DNA from: Dryocosmus kuriphilus
Lineage: Eukaryota > Arthropoda > Insecta > Hymenoptera > Cynipidae
Direction of reading: 5' to 3'
Assembly (NCBI GenBank): GCA_038277395.1
Contig: CM076193.1
Location: forward strand, 77,538,198-77,602,197
DNA length: 64,000 bases
Made by a program: the position numbers and the translations under genes. The notes below the pieces were generated by a model. It searched no databases, was not told the origin of the DNA, and saw nothing but the letters and a program-made list of their open reading frames with translations. This document shows, piece after piece, positions 10,901-22,245 of this stretch (the stretch's first letter is position 1; the number at the start of each line of letters is the position of its first letter).

Positions 10901-13900
10901 TGTGAACAAACCAGAATTTTGAACACTCATTCCAGGAAAGCTTCACAAAATCATCGGAGTTTTCTTACGTATAGTGGCCCAGGAAGGAGCAAATCAAATT
11001 ATTGTTAACATATTGAACATAGCTAGCGTATTGCATGCAACTCGCTCAGGCACGTAGCGCGGCATTTTTAAAAGTTAACTCATAACACAATCGTAAGTCG
11101 CAATGTGACTAAAACGTAATTTTTAACAATTTCATTAATACAACAGTACTTAGGCATATCGAATCCAGGGGAGGCAGCTGTCCCTCCCTGGGTACGCCCA
11201 TGTATGTATCCACAACAAATATTGGGAAGTGATAATATTACATCCTATAATAATAATTGAATATCGTTACATATTGAATGTCATTCTATATTATATAACC
11301 TAGAATGTTTGGACGTTAGAAGATTAAGATAATATTTATGTTGTGCTGTGTCTACTTGGTTCGAATGGCACTTCAGGAAAATTCAATTGGTTTTAAAAGA
11401 TTCGGTTTTTGTGAGTTTAATTCTAATTTCCATATGCAATATAGGAAATTCTTATGAAGGACAGTTGCACTTTCCTCGTAGAGTTGATTGTTTGCTATAC
11501 TCTGGTTTTTATCTTTGGGATGATTGGTTGGCCCCTGTTCATTGGGAAATTGAATATCTATTTAATTTTAAAGGGGCCCTTTTGAACTTTATGACTTTAA
11601 ATGGTATTATGTTTTTATATTGATTTAATACTGTCTTATAATTAAGTAATAGTTACCGCAGCATGTCTCGCATGTTGATGCTCCGCAGGATTTAAGGCCT
11701 GACAAAGTGTGAGGTTGGATGGCTCCGGATTTAGATAAGCGTCTTTCTCTATAGTATTATTCAGCGTGCAGCAGCTGAGTGGAACTACCAGCTCCCTTCG
11801 ACCAACTTCTTGAAGCCTCCACCAGGAAGTACCATAGTTACTACTTCCATTGATACCACAGCATGAAAACTGATGACAAAATAAAATATTTTAAAATAAA
11901 AATAAAATTTCATCTAAGAAAAAGTTTAAATGTTAAATTAAAAACATAATCTAAATTAATAAGAAAACATTTGTGAAGTCATAACACAAATACACTAAAA
12001 AATAGATAGTTGATCCGCCCTATACGGAAGAATTCATTGAACCAGGTAAAAAAAGTCTATAAGTAATAGTGTGGTTTTTTGGCACATAAATTCACAGTTG
12101 AACCAGATAGATTTCAATTTTTCTGCCTGGTTCCGTCTGGAATTGCTAATAAGCGAAGATATTGATTCTAAAAGGTTCTCGTACCCACTTTGTGAATTCC
12201 AAGCAGATCCTAACAGGTGCTTAGTACCTATTAGATTCTGTCTGGAATTCCTAGTAGAGAAGAAGCTTGTGTCTGTAAAGATTTCTCTAACTCGATTTTA
12301 AAATTCCATACTGGCCATTATAGGATTCAAGAGACGCTGCTTTCTATAAGGTTCAGACTAGAATTGCTAATAAGCGCAGACCTGATTTCTAAAAGTGTCA
12401 TGGCGTCATGGATATAGTTTGATAAATGCAGGTCCATGGATTTTGTTCGGTACTAAGGGAAATCGGTAGAAAGTGTCCCAACATGATGGGATAGGTTGAG
12501 GTATTCATCAAGAAAAAAATAAAGTGCAAAGTATCCATAAATGGAGTGCAAAGTTGACACAAGGTGCCACGAGAACATAATCCATTTTTTTGACATGTGA
12601 TCAGGAATAGCGAAATATTCGAGAAGGCTACAGTACGCAGAGTATAGTATACTCCCCCGTAAATGTGTGTCTGTGTTTGTGTCGACAGTACAAGCTGGAA
12701 CAGATGTCTGAAAACGGACTCTTTGCAATACCAGAGGAATTACTCACTCACGCCTGTGTACGTCGGCCATCGTACAGGACACAAGAAAACGAATCTAGCA
12801 TTTAATTGGCGCAAAAATGGCACATAACAATGGACAACGTTCTAGGTAACAAGAGCATCTGTAGGGGATGCACTAACAAAGTAGTGAATAAAATAACTAC
12901 GTGAGTTAGGTATGGTACCTTTTTCCATCCTAGATATGTCTACCAGAGTAAAAGTATGAAAAACGGAGTATATTCAAAATTTTGTGGCACCCGCTCCAAA
13001 TTGCAAACACCAATGTCTAAGGAGAATTGGTAGGAGCTGATTTCAAAGCGAATGGGTGCTTGTCTAGAAAAGTATAATGATAAAATGAAGGCAGCGATAA
13101 AGCTTCAAATAGATGATTCAGTAAATGCAGCAATGGCGGATGTGAATATTAATATAAATAGAGTTGAAACAAAAACAGAATCCTTCGGAGCGGATGCAAA
13201 ACGATTTTTGTCTTGACTGGAGGCTATTGAAACAGCAACAAACGAGCTAAGAGAAGTACAGAAGAATGTCGTCAGAAGCATGTTAGGATACAACCAAAAA
13301 GGATGGTACATATGTCACTTGCTTCTCAAAAACTCTCGGACCTGCATGACAGAAACTAGAGAAAAATAATTTAATTCTGTTGTAAGCGTATCCAATATGC
13401 ATGATTCGGATAAATTAGCTGTGATAAAAATACTGCATAGCATCCTCGATGAAAACTTTACACCACAAAATCTGAAATGCTACTAAGTGGGTAAAATTTA
13501 AGAGGAATCAAAACGGCAGTGTAAATCAGATCGGACCCTACACTAATGCAACAAAAAGAATTTAAACAAACACTGGAAAATCTCAAAGCAAAAGAACAAT
13601 TGGTGGAAACAGATCTACAAGTACAGTAGAGACATGATCGACCTGTAATAATTAAAACAAAGGTGAGATCCTCAGTAGAAACTCACGCAAAGAGTCAACA
13701 GAAATAAAATCAACAACGAATATAATTATGTACGATGAAGGAAACTCCACACTTAAGATATACTAGCAAATCACTAGAGGTGTAAATACGAAAGTACTTA
13801 TGGTTACATTATTCTGCAATTTATATACATATGATATTTTTGTTTTATCAAAAACTTGGTTAAGACACAATGTAAACTCGAATGAGCTGTTCCACCAGAA

Positions 13901-16272
13901 ACAGTTTGCACGTTATAGGCAAGATAGAATTAATACGAAAGGAGGCGAAGTAATGATTGCAGTTAAAAATAAATAAAAAAATAATCAAATAAAAACTAAA
14001 TAGAGTGCATGAAATGGCTCTGTCGATAAATATCATTGCAGTGAAAGTAGCGGAACTAAAGATCTCGTGTATGATGATTTCAATTTATACACCACCTTCG
14101 TATATACTTCCAACGCACTTAAGCGAATTTTTCAGATTTCTATCGTTCTGTGCCTATCTGCAATATAGGTGATAATTTTTTTAAAGAGAGCGTTGTAGTA
14201 ACAGATTAGTTTTTGTAAAAATCTAACTTTTAAAAATGATGTAAATCCAAGATTGGAAGGATTATTAATGATCAGAACTGATTAATTCAGGATTCACTAA
14301 GCACGAAATAACCATATATTTTCACTTCAATTAACTCAATATAACTCGATTATTATTTTACTATAAATTTGAGGAGCATTAGGGTCAAAAGTTCCAGAGA
14401 TTTACCCATATACAATTAACTGTTTGATTTCTGAAGTTGCAAAGAATAGTCGCTATATGCATCTCACGTCTCATAAACGAACCATAGTTTGCGCCAAATC
14501 GAGTGCAGCTGTGAATTGTTCACGTCCAGGAACAGCATAACTGCGTTGAAGAGCTCGTACCAAGCGCGCTGATCGCACGTCGATCCCCAACAAATTAGGC
14601 CAAAACACTGCCAATATGCAGACGGCGGTCTCCCCGATTAATAGCAGGACTATCATAATCACGTACTAAAACATAAAGTTTAAGTTAAATAAGAAAATTT
14701 AAGTCCTGTCTTTGGCACTTACTTAAAATAAAAACGTCCCTAATGTTTTTTTAAATACATATACATGCAAACACTTCGAGAACGGTGCAAAATAATGAAA
14801 AAGTAAAACAAGAACTTTTTATAGATATAGATCATTTAACGAGGCACGGGAAACGTCTTACAGAGTCGCATCTTCTTGTTTTTTCAGATTAATTTTTCTA
14901 AAAAACTTCAAAGTGGTTTGAAAGTGAACTTTAGAAAATTTTCAAAAAGATCTTGTCAAATTATATTGTCGCTATTTATCACCATTTTATGTTAAACATC
15001 ACCCGGAATAAAAGTACTCAGTGTGGCTTTTTCCAGTAAAGCTATGTCTTCAAATTCTGAATTATTTTTTGAACATTTGTTAATTATCTCATAAAATAAT
15101 TTTATTTATATTATCGGTGAAATTGACAAAAACTTTAAGTATTCAACGACATATATGGAAACTAATTTTTTTTTCAATGCAATTACTATTTTTATTAGAT
15201 TCGTAACCAGGAGAATTGACTGAATAATTGCTAAGCTTATATGTAAAATAGAAGCGCTCATTTAAACACCCATGCGGGTCTGAACATGTGTGCAATAGTT
15301 TCAGATCTGCTGAGCGTAACGTTTATGTACAAGTGATACCTAGATCAGTCGTACTTCATATTCTACATTTAGTTAATTAACACTAAATAATCTACAATCT
15401 TCTAGAAGTTAACAATCCTTTAACATCAATCAATTATTTAATTTTAATCTTTTATCAAACTAAAAATAATCCTCAAGCAAAACAATTCAGATATAGATAG
15501 TTTTTTTATTTCGAATCAAACTACAGTGTAGGTATGACTATGACTATAGTGTATGTATTTTTAACGTACATGTAACTTACACTCAAAACATGTAATCTTT
15601 AAAAAAAGCAGTTATTGTTTTGTTCGTCACAATATACGGTTTAATACAATAATTCGAAGAATAACTTTTTTTTAAATTTCATCACTTGAAACTAATAAGC
15701 TTATTTTACTACAATATCAATAATATTTTAGAAACTGATCCTAAAATTTTATTTCGTTTCTGATAAAATCATGATTATTAACTTGAAAAGTAAAAGAAAC
15801 TTTAAAGACTAATAAAGTTAATTGGAGACTGTGAAATAAGGTGCGTTACTATTTATATTATTCTGCAAAATTGTTTTGTCAGGTGAAGGATTTTTAACAT
15901 TTTATAATAGGAAAGAACTCTTATAATAATCAATAATTTTGAAAGATTCCTTAAAGTCTATAGAAAATTTGTCATGAAGGGGTTAACTACTCTTGTAATC
16001 TTAACTTTAACACACCTAGTTAAAAACTGAATATTAATTACATCAAAACTTACAGAAGTAGTTATACAGCAATTGTATAAACAGGTGGCCCAACACCCTA
16101 AAAGACCAGTGACAGCGATAAGAAATCCCACCCCTACAACTGCAAATGACAAATAGTAAAAAATTGGTTGGTCCGGGTGAATGCCTTCCGATCCTAGAAG
16201 CCGCGAAAGCAAAACGCGATCATTGTCGGCCAACAGCAATGCTCCCAATGACATCAGCATGAACCCCGACAT
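4918..16272 (-). CDS. Tetraspanin (five exons found, N-terminal exon missing)
   Basis: Four-pass membrane scaffold protein of the tetraspanin family. Exons on the minus strand are 16272-16054, 14665-14483, 11869-11657, 5487-5280 and 4976-4918. Splice phases agree throughout (0, 0, 0, 1), with GT donors and AG acceptors at each junction. Visible parts in order: end of TM1 (SGFMLMSLGALLL), TM2 (FAVVGVGFLIAVTGLLGCW), TM3 (IVLLLIGETAVCILAVF), large loop with CCGING, LSCC, LCQ and a final GC, then TM4 (ALIILAIGLGILFMEL). The loop has three N-glycosylation sequons (NGS, NNT, NLT). The first TGA gives a short basic cytoplasmic tail; about 293 residues are visible, normal for the family once the missing start of TM1 is added. 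The exon at 16272 starts with ATG directly after a CAG acceptor, but TM1 is incomplete there, so this is probably not the true start. Family call is firm; the member is not assigned. Confidence 0.92.
5280..5487 (-). CDS. Tetraspanin exon: last loop cysteine, TM4, cytoplasmic start
   Basis: Acceptor TTTTAG before 5487; donor G/GTAAGT after 5280, leaving phase 1. It encodes GCLDMIEKWTDEQ, TM4, then a basic RTRKSKKKH stretch and a Ser/Thr-rich segment ending SEHDF. The intron before it (11656-5488) is about 6.2 kb and contains the whole hAT transposon, so the transposon sits inside the tetraspanin gene. Confidence 0.9.
5791..6046. repeat. MITE-like hairpin element (256 bp)
   Basis: Inverted arms of 35 bases: 5791-5825 begins AATTGAGACCTTGG and 6012-6046 ends CCAAGGTCTCAATT. 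The arms differ at four positions, all transitions. No coding sequence lies inside and no clear target-site duplication was found. It lies upstream of the TM4 exon, inside the tetraspanin intron; the other copy is at about 59743-60000. Confidence 0.7.
6047..6692. other. Tetraspanin intron sequence, no further feature seen
   Basis: AT-rich intron between the MITE-like hairpin and the hAT element. A 68-codon open frame at 6360-6566 has no recognisable domain and is probably chance. A block of about 35 bases near 6055-6090 is repeated in inverse orientation near 11545-11580. Confidence 0.5.
7142..9166 (+). CDS. hAT-family transposase, intact, two exons
   Basis: DNA transposase moving the surrounding element by cut and paste. 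Exon 1 is 7142-7205 (ATG, MPKKQYDRSYKPQWKKEAWA), the intron 7206-7262 is only 57 bp (GTAAAT...TTTACAG), and exon 2 is 7263-9166, giving 655 residues. The N-terminus has a BED-like zinc finger (FCEVC ... LKKHQKSKGH). Next come the RNase H-like core signatures LIVDESTD, GLGTDGASNLCG and VRCICHSLNNAS. The C-terminal dimerisation region holds SNAVVEQAFSIMNAIKTKSR followed by NRM. I chose the ATG at 7142 because it restores the N-terminus ahead of the zinc finger; the open frame starting at 7250 begins inside the intron. The combination resembles the ZBED5/DUF4371 type of hAT protein. Confidence 0.92.
9150..9366. repeat. Minisatellite of about 63-bp units, 3.5 copies
   Basis: Units begin CCCTTAGAATAAGGCGCT and contain ATTTAGAATAAGAGATGCC and TTTATTTTCGTTTC. 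The first unit starts inside the last codons of the hAT transposase and supplies its TAA stop. The fourth copy is partial. The same array is at about 63100-63318 in the right copy. Confidence 0.9.
9708..10789. other. Non-coding stretch with a short 27-bp repeat
   Basis: Still tetraspanin intron. Around 10080-10165 three units of about 27 bp resemble CGTATGTGTTTTATAAGAATG, each followed by CCCA or CCC. No gene is recognised. The matching copy leaves the window at 64000, so it is not known where in this region the 10-kb duplication ends. Confidence 0.5.
10790..11125. repeat. Two-copy local repeat of about 180 bp
   Basis: GGCCCAGGAAGGA recurs near 10795 and 10977, and TGCAACTCGCTCAGGCA recurs near 10871 and 11035; both copies end with ATCGTAAGTCGCA. 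The copies are imperfect and one has an internal insertion. No coding content is seen. Confidence 0.6.
11450..11550 (-). pseudogene. Diverged fragment of the tetraspanin tail coding sequence
   Basis: On the minus strand this stretch reads HPKDKNQSIANNQLYEESA, against SPKDTNQSIPNDQLYEERA in the tail ORF (about 4800-4745). The DNA is also similar (for example TCCTCGTAGAGTTG is shared). It lies only about 100 bp past the donor of the large-loop exon, i.e. between the loop and TM4 exons, where a tail segment cannot be used in a normal transcript. An adjoining block (about 11545-11580) matches the opposite strand of 6055-6090. I read it as an old, decayed partial copy of the gene's 3' end. Confidence 0.6.
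11657..11869 (-). CDS. Tetraspanin exon: large extracellular loop with CCG motif
   Basis: 71 codons in phase 0, read between a CATCAG acceptor and a GCG/GTAACT donor. It starts FSCCGING and contains NYGTSWWRLQE, LSCC and LCQAL, giving five of the six loop cysteines; the sixth (GC) opens the next exon at 5487. Three N-glycosylation sequons are visible. The exon is short and lacks a start codon, so simple ORF scanning would miss it. Confidence 0.88.
11870..12809. repeat. Degenerate repeats of about 110 bp in tetraspanin intron
   Basis: GAATTGCTAATAAGCG occurs near 12140 and 12363, with a weaker relative (GGAATTCCTAGTAGAG) near 12243. The repeat spacing is about 105-115 bp. Open frames in the region (12071-12301 plus, 12453-12728 minus) show no domain and are not supported. 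Confidence 0.4.
12810..14190 (+). pseudogene. Decayed LINE with PHD-finger ORF1 and endonuclease pieces
   Basis: Many stops and shifts, but the order of parts matches the better LINE at 36.7-41 kb. First a cysteine-finger remnant (ICRGCTNKVVNK and a later FFHP, about 12855-12930), then coiled-coil ORF1 pieces (13090-13620), then endonuclease pieces: a KTWL motif, YRQDRINTKGGEVMIAVKN (about 13905-13970) and SIYTPPSY (about 14080). Nothing of the reverse transcriptase follows, so the element is truncated near 14190. It lies in the intron between the TM3 and large-loop exons, antisense to the host gene. Confidence 0.7.
14483..14665 (-). CDS. Tetraspanin exon: TM3 and start of the large loop
   Basis: 61 codons, phase 0 at both ends, with a TTTTAG acceptor and an ATG/GTTCGT donor. 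It encodes TM3 (IVLLLIGETAVCILAVF) and the first helix of the large extracellular loop, ending LDLAQTM just before the CCG-containing exon. Confidence 0.88.
14666..16053. other. Tetraspanin intron, AT-rich, no feature seen
   Basis: Between the TM2 and TM3 exons. Very AT-rich, with no repeats or coding signal that I can support. Confidence 0.6.
16054..16272 (-). CDS. Tetraspanin exon: end of TM1, small loop, TM2
   Basis: 73 codons in phase 0. A TTTCAG acceptor immediately precedes 16272 and a GTAAGT donor follows 16054. It encodes the second half of TM1, a short extracellular loop with SRLLGSEG, TM2 and the GCWATCLYNCC turn, a cysteine-rich inner boundary typical of palmoylated tetraspanins. 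Placement of the previous exon (start codon and first half of TM1) is unknown. Confidence 0.88.
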
Positions 16273-16970
16273 CTGAAAGCGAATCTAAATCATTTCCGAT
16301 TCCCTTTCGACATAACCAATTAAAATATCCCTCCTTTTTTACTAACGTCAAGAAAGTTTTATTAAAAATGAATAGCACACCTAATAGAACAGTATAGAAG
16401 TATTAAGTTGACCTATTTTTGCATAAGCAGAATCATTTGGTGAAAGTGTACAGCTGAATTAAAGAATATTTTTTTGAAAATCTGTTTTTCAGTTATCTTC
16501 ATTTTGAATTTTTCAGGTGGAACTAAAATACTGGTTTAATTCAGAACGTGAATTTATGTACAAATTATTTTTAATAAAGCTGACAATGAATAAAATTGGA
16601 GAAAATCTAGAGCTTAAAGTGAATAGACAGACTTCAAACACTAGTATGACAAATTGCATATGAAGGACGCGACTCAATAAGAGTTGCTTTTGATCTAGAA
16701 AAGGATTTATTTATAGAAAATTATGTCTCTAAAACGTGTCATTTTTGTTTCAACATAAATATCTACTTATGCACAATAATCAGTGAAATAATAAATAATT
16801 TTTCAAATTAAACAATTATTTGACAATTTAAAAGTGCGGGCATCTTTCATAGCAAGTTATTTTTCATCTTATAATTCACATTGGGAAACATTTTTGTTTA
16901 TTTTAATATTATCATATTCATATATATCACATATTAGTTGATATTATATTATATATTATTTTAAAATATT
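16273..16970. other. AT-rich stretch upstream of the first found tetraspanin exon
   Basis: Probably intron leading to a missing N-terminal exon. I looked for a minus-strand exon encoding the start of TM1 and did not find one here. Confidence 0.5.
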
Positions 16971-16974
16971 TTAT

Positions 16975-17455
16975 ATTATTAGAGAGACTCGCTTTTGGAA
17001 TAAATTGCCGGATAGTATTCATAGTAATTGTTATTCGATATTTTCATATAGGCATATGGACTTAGACAGTATTTAGTTAATTATTATTTTTCTTGTTGTT
17101 CAATTACTATATCCTATTTTCTTCTTATTATATTTTGAAACGAGACATGACAATGCTGCTTCTTTTTTTTTAAGTTTTTCGTTTTAAAGTTAAATTCTTC
17201 AGGAGCGATATCTTAATATAACATTTAACAAACTTCTTACAGCATATGCTTTGAACTTCGCAATTCTAATCTTCTGTATGAATCACTTTTTACGTAACTT
17301 ATTTATGTCGTCCAATGCACATTTATACTTTAAGCCTATAAGTTATCTTCAATGTCTATGTATTTATTTCATGCTATACTCTGTATTCCTGTACAGTTTT
17401 TTGAAGTTGCTTTTTAATCCTGTGAGCGGCTTTCCTCAATAAATTAAATTAAAGG
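16975..17455 (+). mobile_element. 3' end of a non-LTR retrotransposon (5'-truncated)
   Basis: Starts in frame with RETRFWNKLPDSIHSN, the conserved FWNKLP...I block found near the C-terminus of many LINE ORF2 proteins. It then stops (TAG near 17073) and runs through a 3' UTR ending GGCTTTCCTCAATAAATTAA and an (AAATT)n-like tail at about 17440-17455. Only the last part of the element was inserted. Confidence 0.75.
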
Positions 17456-18164
17456 CCGAGTCTAAAGTTACGGACAGTCCGTATGTTTATATACAATTAT
17501 AGCCGAGTTTAAAGGTACGGACTTGGAAAGGGGAAAAGGAACCTGGAAAAGGGAAGGGAACATGGCTTGTGTCCGTACCTATAGACACTATCTAAATTAA
17601 ATTAAATTCAAAGTAGTATAACCAGTCCCTCGCATCACCCCCCCCCCCCCCCCTTTTTAGGATATTTTATCGTCTGTTCAGGACAAGCTTATAAATTAAT
17701 CCAAGAGATGACGCTTTGAACGTGTGGCCCTACTTTCCCATTAAAATCCATTGGAGGAATAATAAGAATACATTTTTAAATCATTATTTTGTACAGTAAT
17801 AAAAAGGTAAAAGTTCTATAAATATGAGAATAAAGTTCATATTGTTTAATAATTTCAAAAAAATAAAGAAAATAAGTAATTCACAGTATTGTAAACTTGA
17901 TGTTTTACTTGTATATATTTTTAGCGAATATTTTATTTTTTCAAATTTTTAGTTGTAGTCGTTGCAACTTCCACTTTTTGAAAACTATTAACAAATTATC
18001 GTCATCAAATACTGCTTTACAATTGTAATGATAAATTTATTTAAATAATTAATAATATATTTACATATTTATAATAAAATAATGATTGAAATAAACATAT
18101 GCACATAATAACGGGCGTCCTATTCTGATGTATCACACGGAATAACTTGGTAGGAAGTTTTTTA

Positions 18165-18220
<56 letters not shown>

Positions 18221-18602
18221 AAATTTACAAAATATGTAATAAATTATATTGTATAGTGTACGTAATTTATACCCTGCAAAAAAAAAAGTTCAATTACAAT
18301 CTAGACGTTAGTTATAGAGTACCACCAAAGCATTTCTCTTCTAAGAAATTAAAAAAATTAATTCCAATTTTCATAAAAAATTCAAAGAAAAGCTCAAGAA
18401 TTTTTTTTGAAATTACTATAGTTTTACTATTTTTAATCAAAATAAATTAATTCTGAAATTTTATTATATTGGAAATCAAATATCATTCACAAAATAGACT
18501 TTGAATTGCAAGTTGCCAATTAATTCCAGTAGACCGTTCTAACAGAGTTCTACCAAAGATATTATAAAGATAGATGCGGTTCGGGGTGTCAGAGTGGGGG
18601 AA

Positions 18603-18637
<35 letters not shown>

Positions 18638-19500
18638 TAATCACTTTTTCTGCCCTATGTAGGTGGTGCCTTCACCGTACTACGAAGTCCAGCGCTGGTT
18701 TTCTCGTTTCTCTTAACATTTAGCGGTAAAACAGGAGCAAAGCTTTTTTAAGGTTAGGAAAGTTTGAGATTCAACACATAAACATAGCATATCTGAAAGT
18801 TATAATAAACAATGTAAAATTAATAATTTAAAATAATCCCAATAACACTGGAGTACGTTTAATATTTCAGAGTTCATTTTCAAATTCTTTGGCTACGATT
18901 CCAATTAGAAATTTTACAGTTTTATGAGCACTTCTAAATATAGGTTGTTCAATTTCAAACAGTACTTATAAAATTGTTTAGTTTTTAATGGTTTATTTTC
19001 ATAATTTCAATTTTTTAAATATGTAATTTTGTAATTTTTTAATTTTAAATGTTAAAAATGTGAAATTACACCATTTTCAATGCTTATTTCCAGCGAGTAA
19101 CTTTTTTCCTTTTATTCGCTTCTTTCGAAAGTCAGTTTTAGTTTTCTTTTCGAAATATTTCTTTAATTGAAAGGATTTTAAAGTACATTCTTTAAGCTGC
19201 GTTTAGACTGATGTATACCAGATTGTTTGGTTTAAAATTAAAATTTCTGAAAATAGTATAATTTAAATAGCTTAGAAAAAAAAACAGTATTGGTAAGTAT
19301 TGGATCCATCAGTAGTTTTTTCACCATTCAGAAATGGATTTCCAATACTTGTACCAAAATTAATTTTTCAAAAAAAGTTTTATAAAATTTAATAAATTCA
19401 TAAAGCTTCAAAATTTAATAATTTTAGGTCTAAACTATTGACTATTTTCTCCCTAGCTTTCTTTCTAGACCAAGGCAAAATTTTAAAACAGTGTCCTATG
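17456..19500. other. AT-rich non-coding stretch with microsatellites
   Basis: Contains poly-C (17638-17653), (AT)n at 18169-18217 and 18605-18635, and a pair of GCCGAGT(C/T)TAAAG..TACGGAC motifs near 17455 and 17502. No gene or RNA is recognised. Confidence 0.6.
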
Positions 19501-19519
19501 AGAAAAAGTCAAATTTATT

Positions 19520-21050
19520 GTTGACCTCGTTCGTTCGTTTATTTATACTTTCTCCCTTTTACGGGTTTGAGAATCTTTACATAACCATCTCATCTTTACA
19601 TCCAGTGCAGATTTTACAAATACTTATTCCTACCTTATCCTATATGTACATAACTTCTTAATCTCTAATCTAAATCTACGCACTGCCGCTCAAGACCTTG
19701 GGCTTCCGTTTTCTCTCGCCATTTCAATTCTATTGATGGTACATTAATCCGCGACTCTACTGACTTTTCTTTTGCCTTTACGCGAATCATTTTGGATCTT
19801 CTCTACCCTGTATGACCTACTCTTTCTCTCACCCTTTCCAATTTCTTCATCCATCCCTAGCACATTCCAAAAAACTACTTTAATCCCCTTTTCGCACTCT
19901 CTTTCCCTTCTCTCCACATTCTTCCTCTTATCTCGTTCGCAAACCGCGGTGCTTCTACTCTGTTCTTAGTCATCTCTGCTCCCCTTCGACCTTGAGACCC
20001 CTCACCTATTTTCAACTCCTCTCTCTCTTCGTCCTATATCCACATTGTCTCATTCACCCACAAACTGTCTCTCCCAAACCAAACTCTATTTCCTTTTCTC
20101 CTCTCCTCCCAAGCCCTCTCTCCTATTAGCCATCTTTTCCTTCTCTCCCTCCATATCATATCTTCATCAATTCTTTCTTTTCTTCCCGTAAGCACCTTCT
20201 TTTTCCTCATTACCTCTCTCCTCTCCACTTCACTTCCCAACTTGACTACGTACTTTCTCGCTTTTCCTCTTGTCTTGTTGCCCACCCCCTTTATCTTCTG
20301 CACCCTGAAATTTGCCCCTATGTCCCTCAAAAGTTTCTATACCTCCTTCTTTCCCGTTTCGCTTTCTACTTGCAATCCTTTTATGACATTTCTCCTTTTC
20401 TTTTCCCTTTCAAACCCCTCCATTTTCCTTTCTAACCCACGTACTCTACTGTTCATTATCTCATTCTCCTCTCTCAAGTTCACATCTCCTTCTTACCCGT
20501 CCCCTCTACCTATTTCCTCACGATTCTCTTGACGTTCAGCTCTGCATTCTAAGTTACGTACCCTCTTTTCTACCTGCCTTATGACCTTTCTCCCCTCTTT
20601 CTGCTTTTTTCTCTGTCACTCCTCCATACTCTCTAATTTTTGTCATACTTTTTCTTTCTCTTTCTTCCAGCACTATTCCCATTTCTCTTTTATCTTTATG
20701 AATATCCCCTCTGTTCCCCTCCCATGTTCCTTCTCTTCCGCTAGCCCTCTACTCACTACCTTCTCTAACTCTCCGAACATATTTTCCATGGTGTCTTTTG
20801 TCTTATCTAATGCCTTATCCATGACCTTACTTGACTCTAACACCTTATCAGTTGACTTACGAAACTCTAACCTCTCTGCGTTGCCCCCACTAATCCCACC
20901 TGCCCGGCTCGCCACTTCATTCATTGCACACTGGGTCTCAGCATAGATATAACGTAATAGATGAGGTATCGAATTAGGTCGGGCACATACCGGTAGTTGG
21001 CGCCACAGAAAAGTGTTGGGCCCCTGTAGCTTCGACCACATACTTGTAGA
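19520..21050 (-). pseudogene. LINE ORF1-like fragment on the minus strand
   Basis: The plus strand is extremely pyrimidine-rich; the minus strand encodes charged, purine-coded protein pieces. At 21041-20673 there is a helical, Glu/Lys-rich segment (KVMDKALDKTKDTMENMFGE). At 20330-20034 there is a segment containing MIWRERRKRWLIGERAWEER and later NRVWFGRD. This last pattern (DLTWRERRxRWxI...GxxVWxG) is typical of the ORF1 C-terminal part of several insect LINEs. Frames are interrupted and no endonuclease or RT follows, so this is a truncated or decayed copy. Confidence 0.65.
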
Positions 21051-22160
21051 GGCACTGGCGATGCATATAGCGCCAGATATGAAATGATTGAAAATCGAAA
21101 ATGATTATAGTGCTGAATAGTTGCTACGTGATATTGCAGATGATATAAAAAAAGCTACTGGCTTTTTGAAATCAAAAATAGTTTATCGTAATGAAGTCAA
21201 AAATCAAAGTTCTTTAAGTTCAAACGATTTTCATACGAAACTTTAGATTCACATAAAGAATGACCCGCTGACCAGCCCTCTTGCACCGAGTATACCTGTA
21301 CAACTTTAAAGATTAAAGGGATGGTGCAGTTGGCAAATTGTATGCGACTAATGACTAATCTAAAACGGGAGGCAATAGAAATATACTAATTTGAAGGACA
21401 CTTTCCTATTAAAGTATATTCAATATGTATATCAATATTTTTTCTAAATGGTTCACCTACAAGTTGTTCCTTTTGATGTCAAAATGATTTATGAATTTTG
21501 TCAGAATTTGAAAAAAATATTTAGAAGTTATTTGAATAAAATACGTATTTTAGTTAAATAAGCTGTGTAATTGAAATATTTTACTTTGAAACGCATCAAA
21601 TAGATTCTTTTTCAAGAAATATGTTCATAAAATCCAGGGTACTTTTTCGAAAAGTTGGTCGTTAATTATTTAAACAAGTTAGAAAAAAGAAATTCATTAT
21701 TTATGTGAGAAAGAAGATTCTGTAAAATATTTTTCAGAAGTTTTGAACCAAGAAAAGACTTTTTCCCCTTTACACTTTTCCCCTACAATCAACCGTTGTA
21801 AAGTTACAGCATTATAAAGAATTAAATTAGCACAAGAAAACTTGATTATTATTTACAGGTAGACATCTCAGCACCCATTGGATCAAAAAAACGTACAAAT
21901 TATTTTTCAAGGTATATACGGTATCACACAGAAAAAATCAATTTTCCCGATCAAAGTAAATGTTAAATGAAAATATTTTTAAAATCTTGGTTTCAATTTT
22001 AATTAATTCAAAATTGTAAAACTCTAAAATACAGTTTTTAAATATATTTGAAAATATATACGGAAAAAAGTAAAGACATTATAGAATTTCTAAACCACTT
22101 TAAAATGAAGGTGAAAAACAAATCTGTTTCCTATTTGGATTCATAATTTCAATACGAAAC
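21051..22160. other. AT-rich stretch, nothing recognised
   Basis: No coding potential, repeat array or RNA gene is seen. Confidence 0.6.
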
Positions 22161-22164
22161 TACC

Positions 22165-22245
22165 ATGACGAGTAGCTCACACGGCAACGTTCTGAGTTTG
22201 TAGTCGGAAGGTTGCAGGCTCGATTCTCGGTATCTGCACTATTTT
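22165..22245 (+). repeat. tRNA-like sequence (SINE head or tRNA pseudogene)
   Basis: GAGTAGCTCACACGG resembles a tRNA A box and GGCTCGATTCTCGG a B box, about 40 bp apart. A five-pair stem TCTGA/TCGGA lies in the anticodon position, but its loop is 8 bases and the acceptor stem does not pair. It is not a functional tRNA; it may be the head of a degenerate SINE. Confidence 0.4.

Noticed and set aside
16054..16272. ATG at 16272 as the tetraspanin start codon
   Set aside because: It follows a splice acceptor directly and would leave TM1 incomplete, so the real start should be in an upstream exon.
17251..17442. 63-codon open frame
   Set aside because: Lies in the 3' UTR of a truncated LINE.
19772..20946. 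Long Ser/Phe/Pro-rich open frames on the plus strand
   Set aside because: They are the complement of a purine-rich LINE ORF1 on the minus strand; the minus strand has the recognisable protein motifs.
22165..22245. Functional tRNA gene
   Set aside because: B box is imperfect (GGCTCGATTCTCGG), the anticodon loop is 8 bases and no acceptor stem forms.
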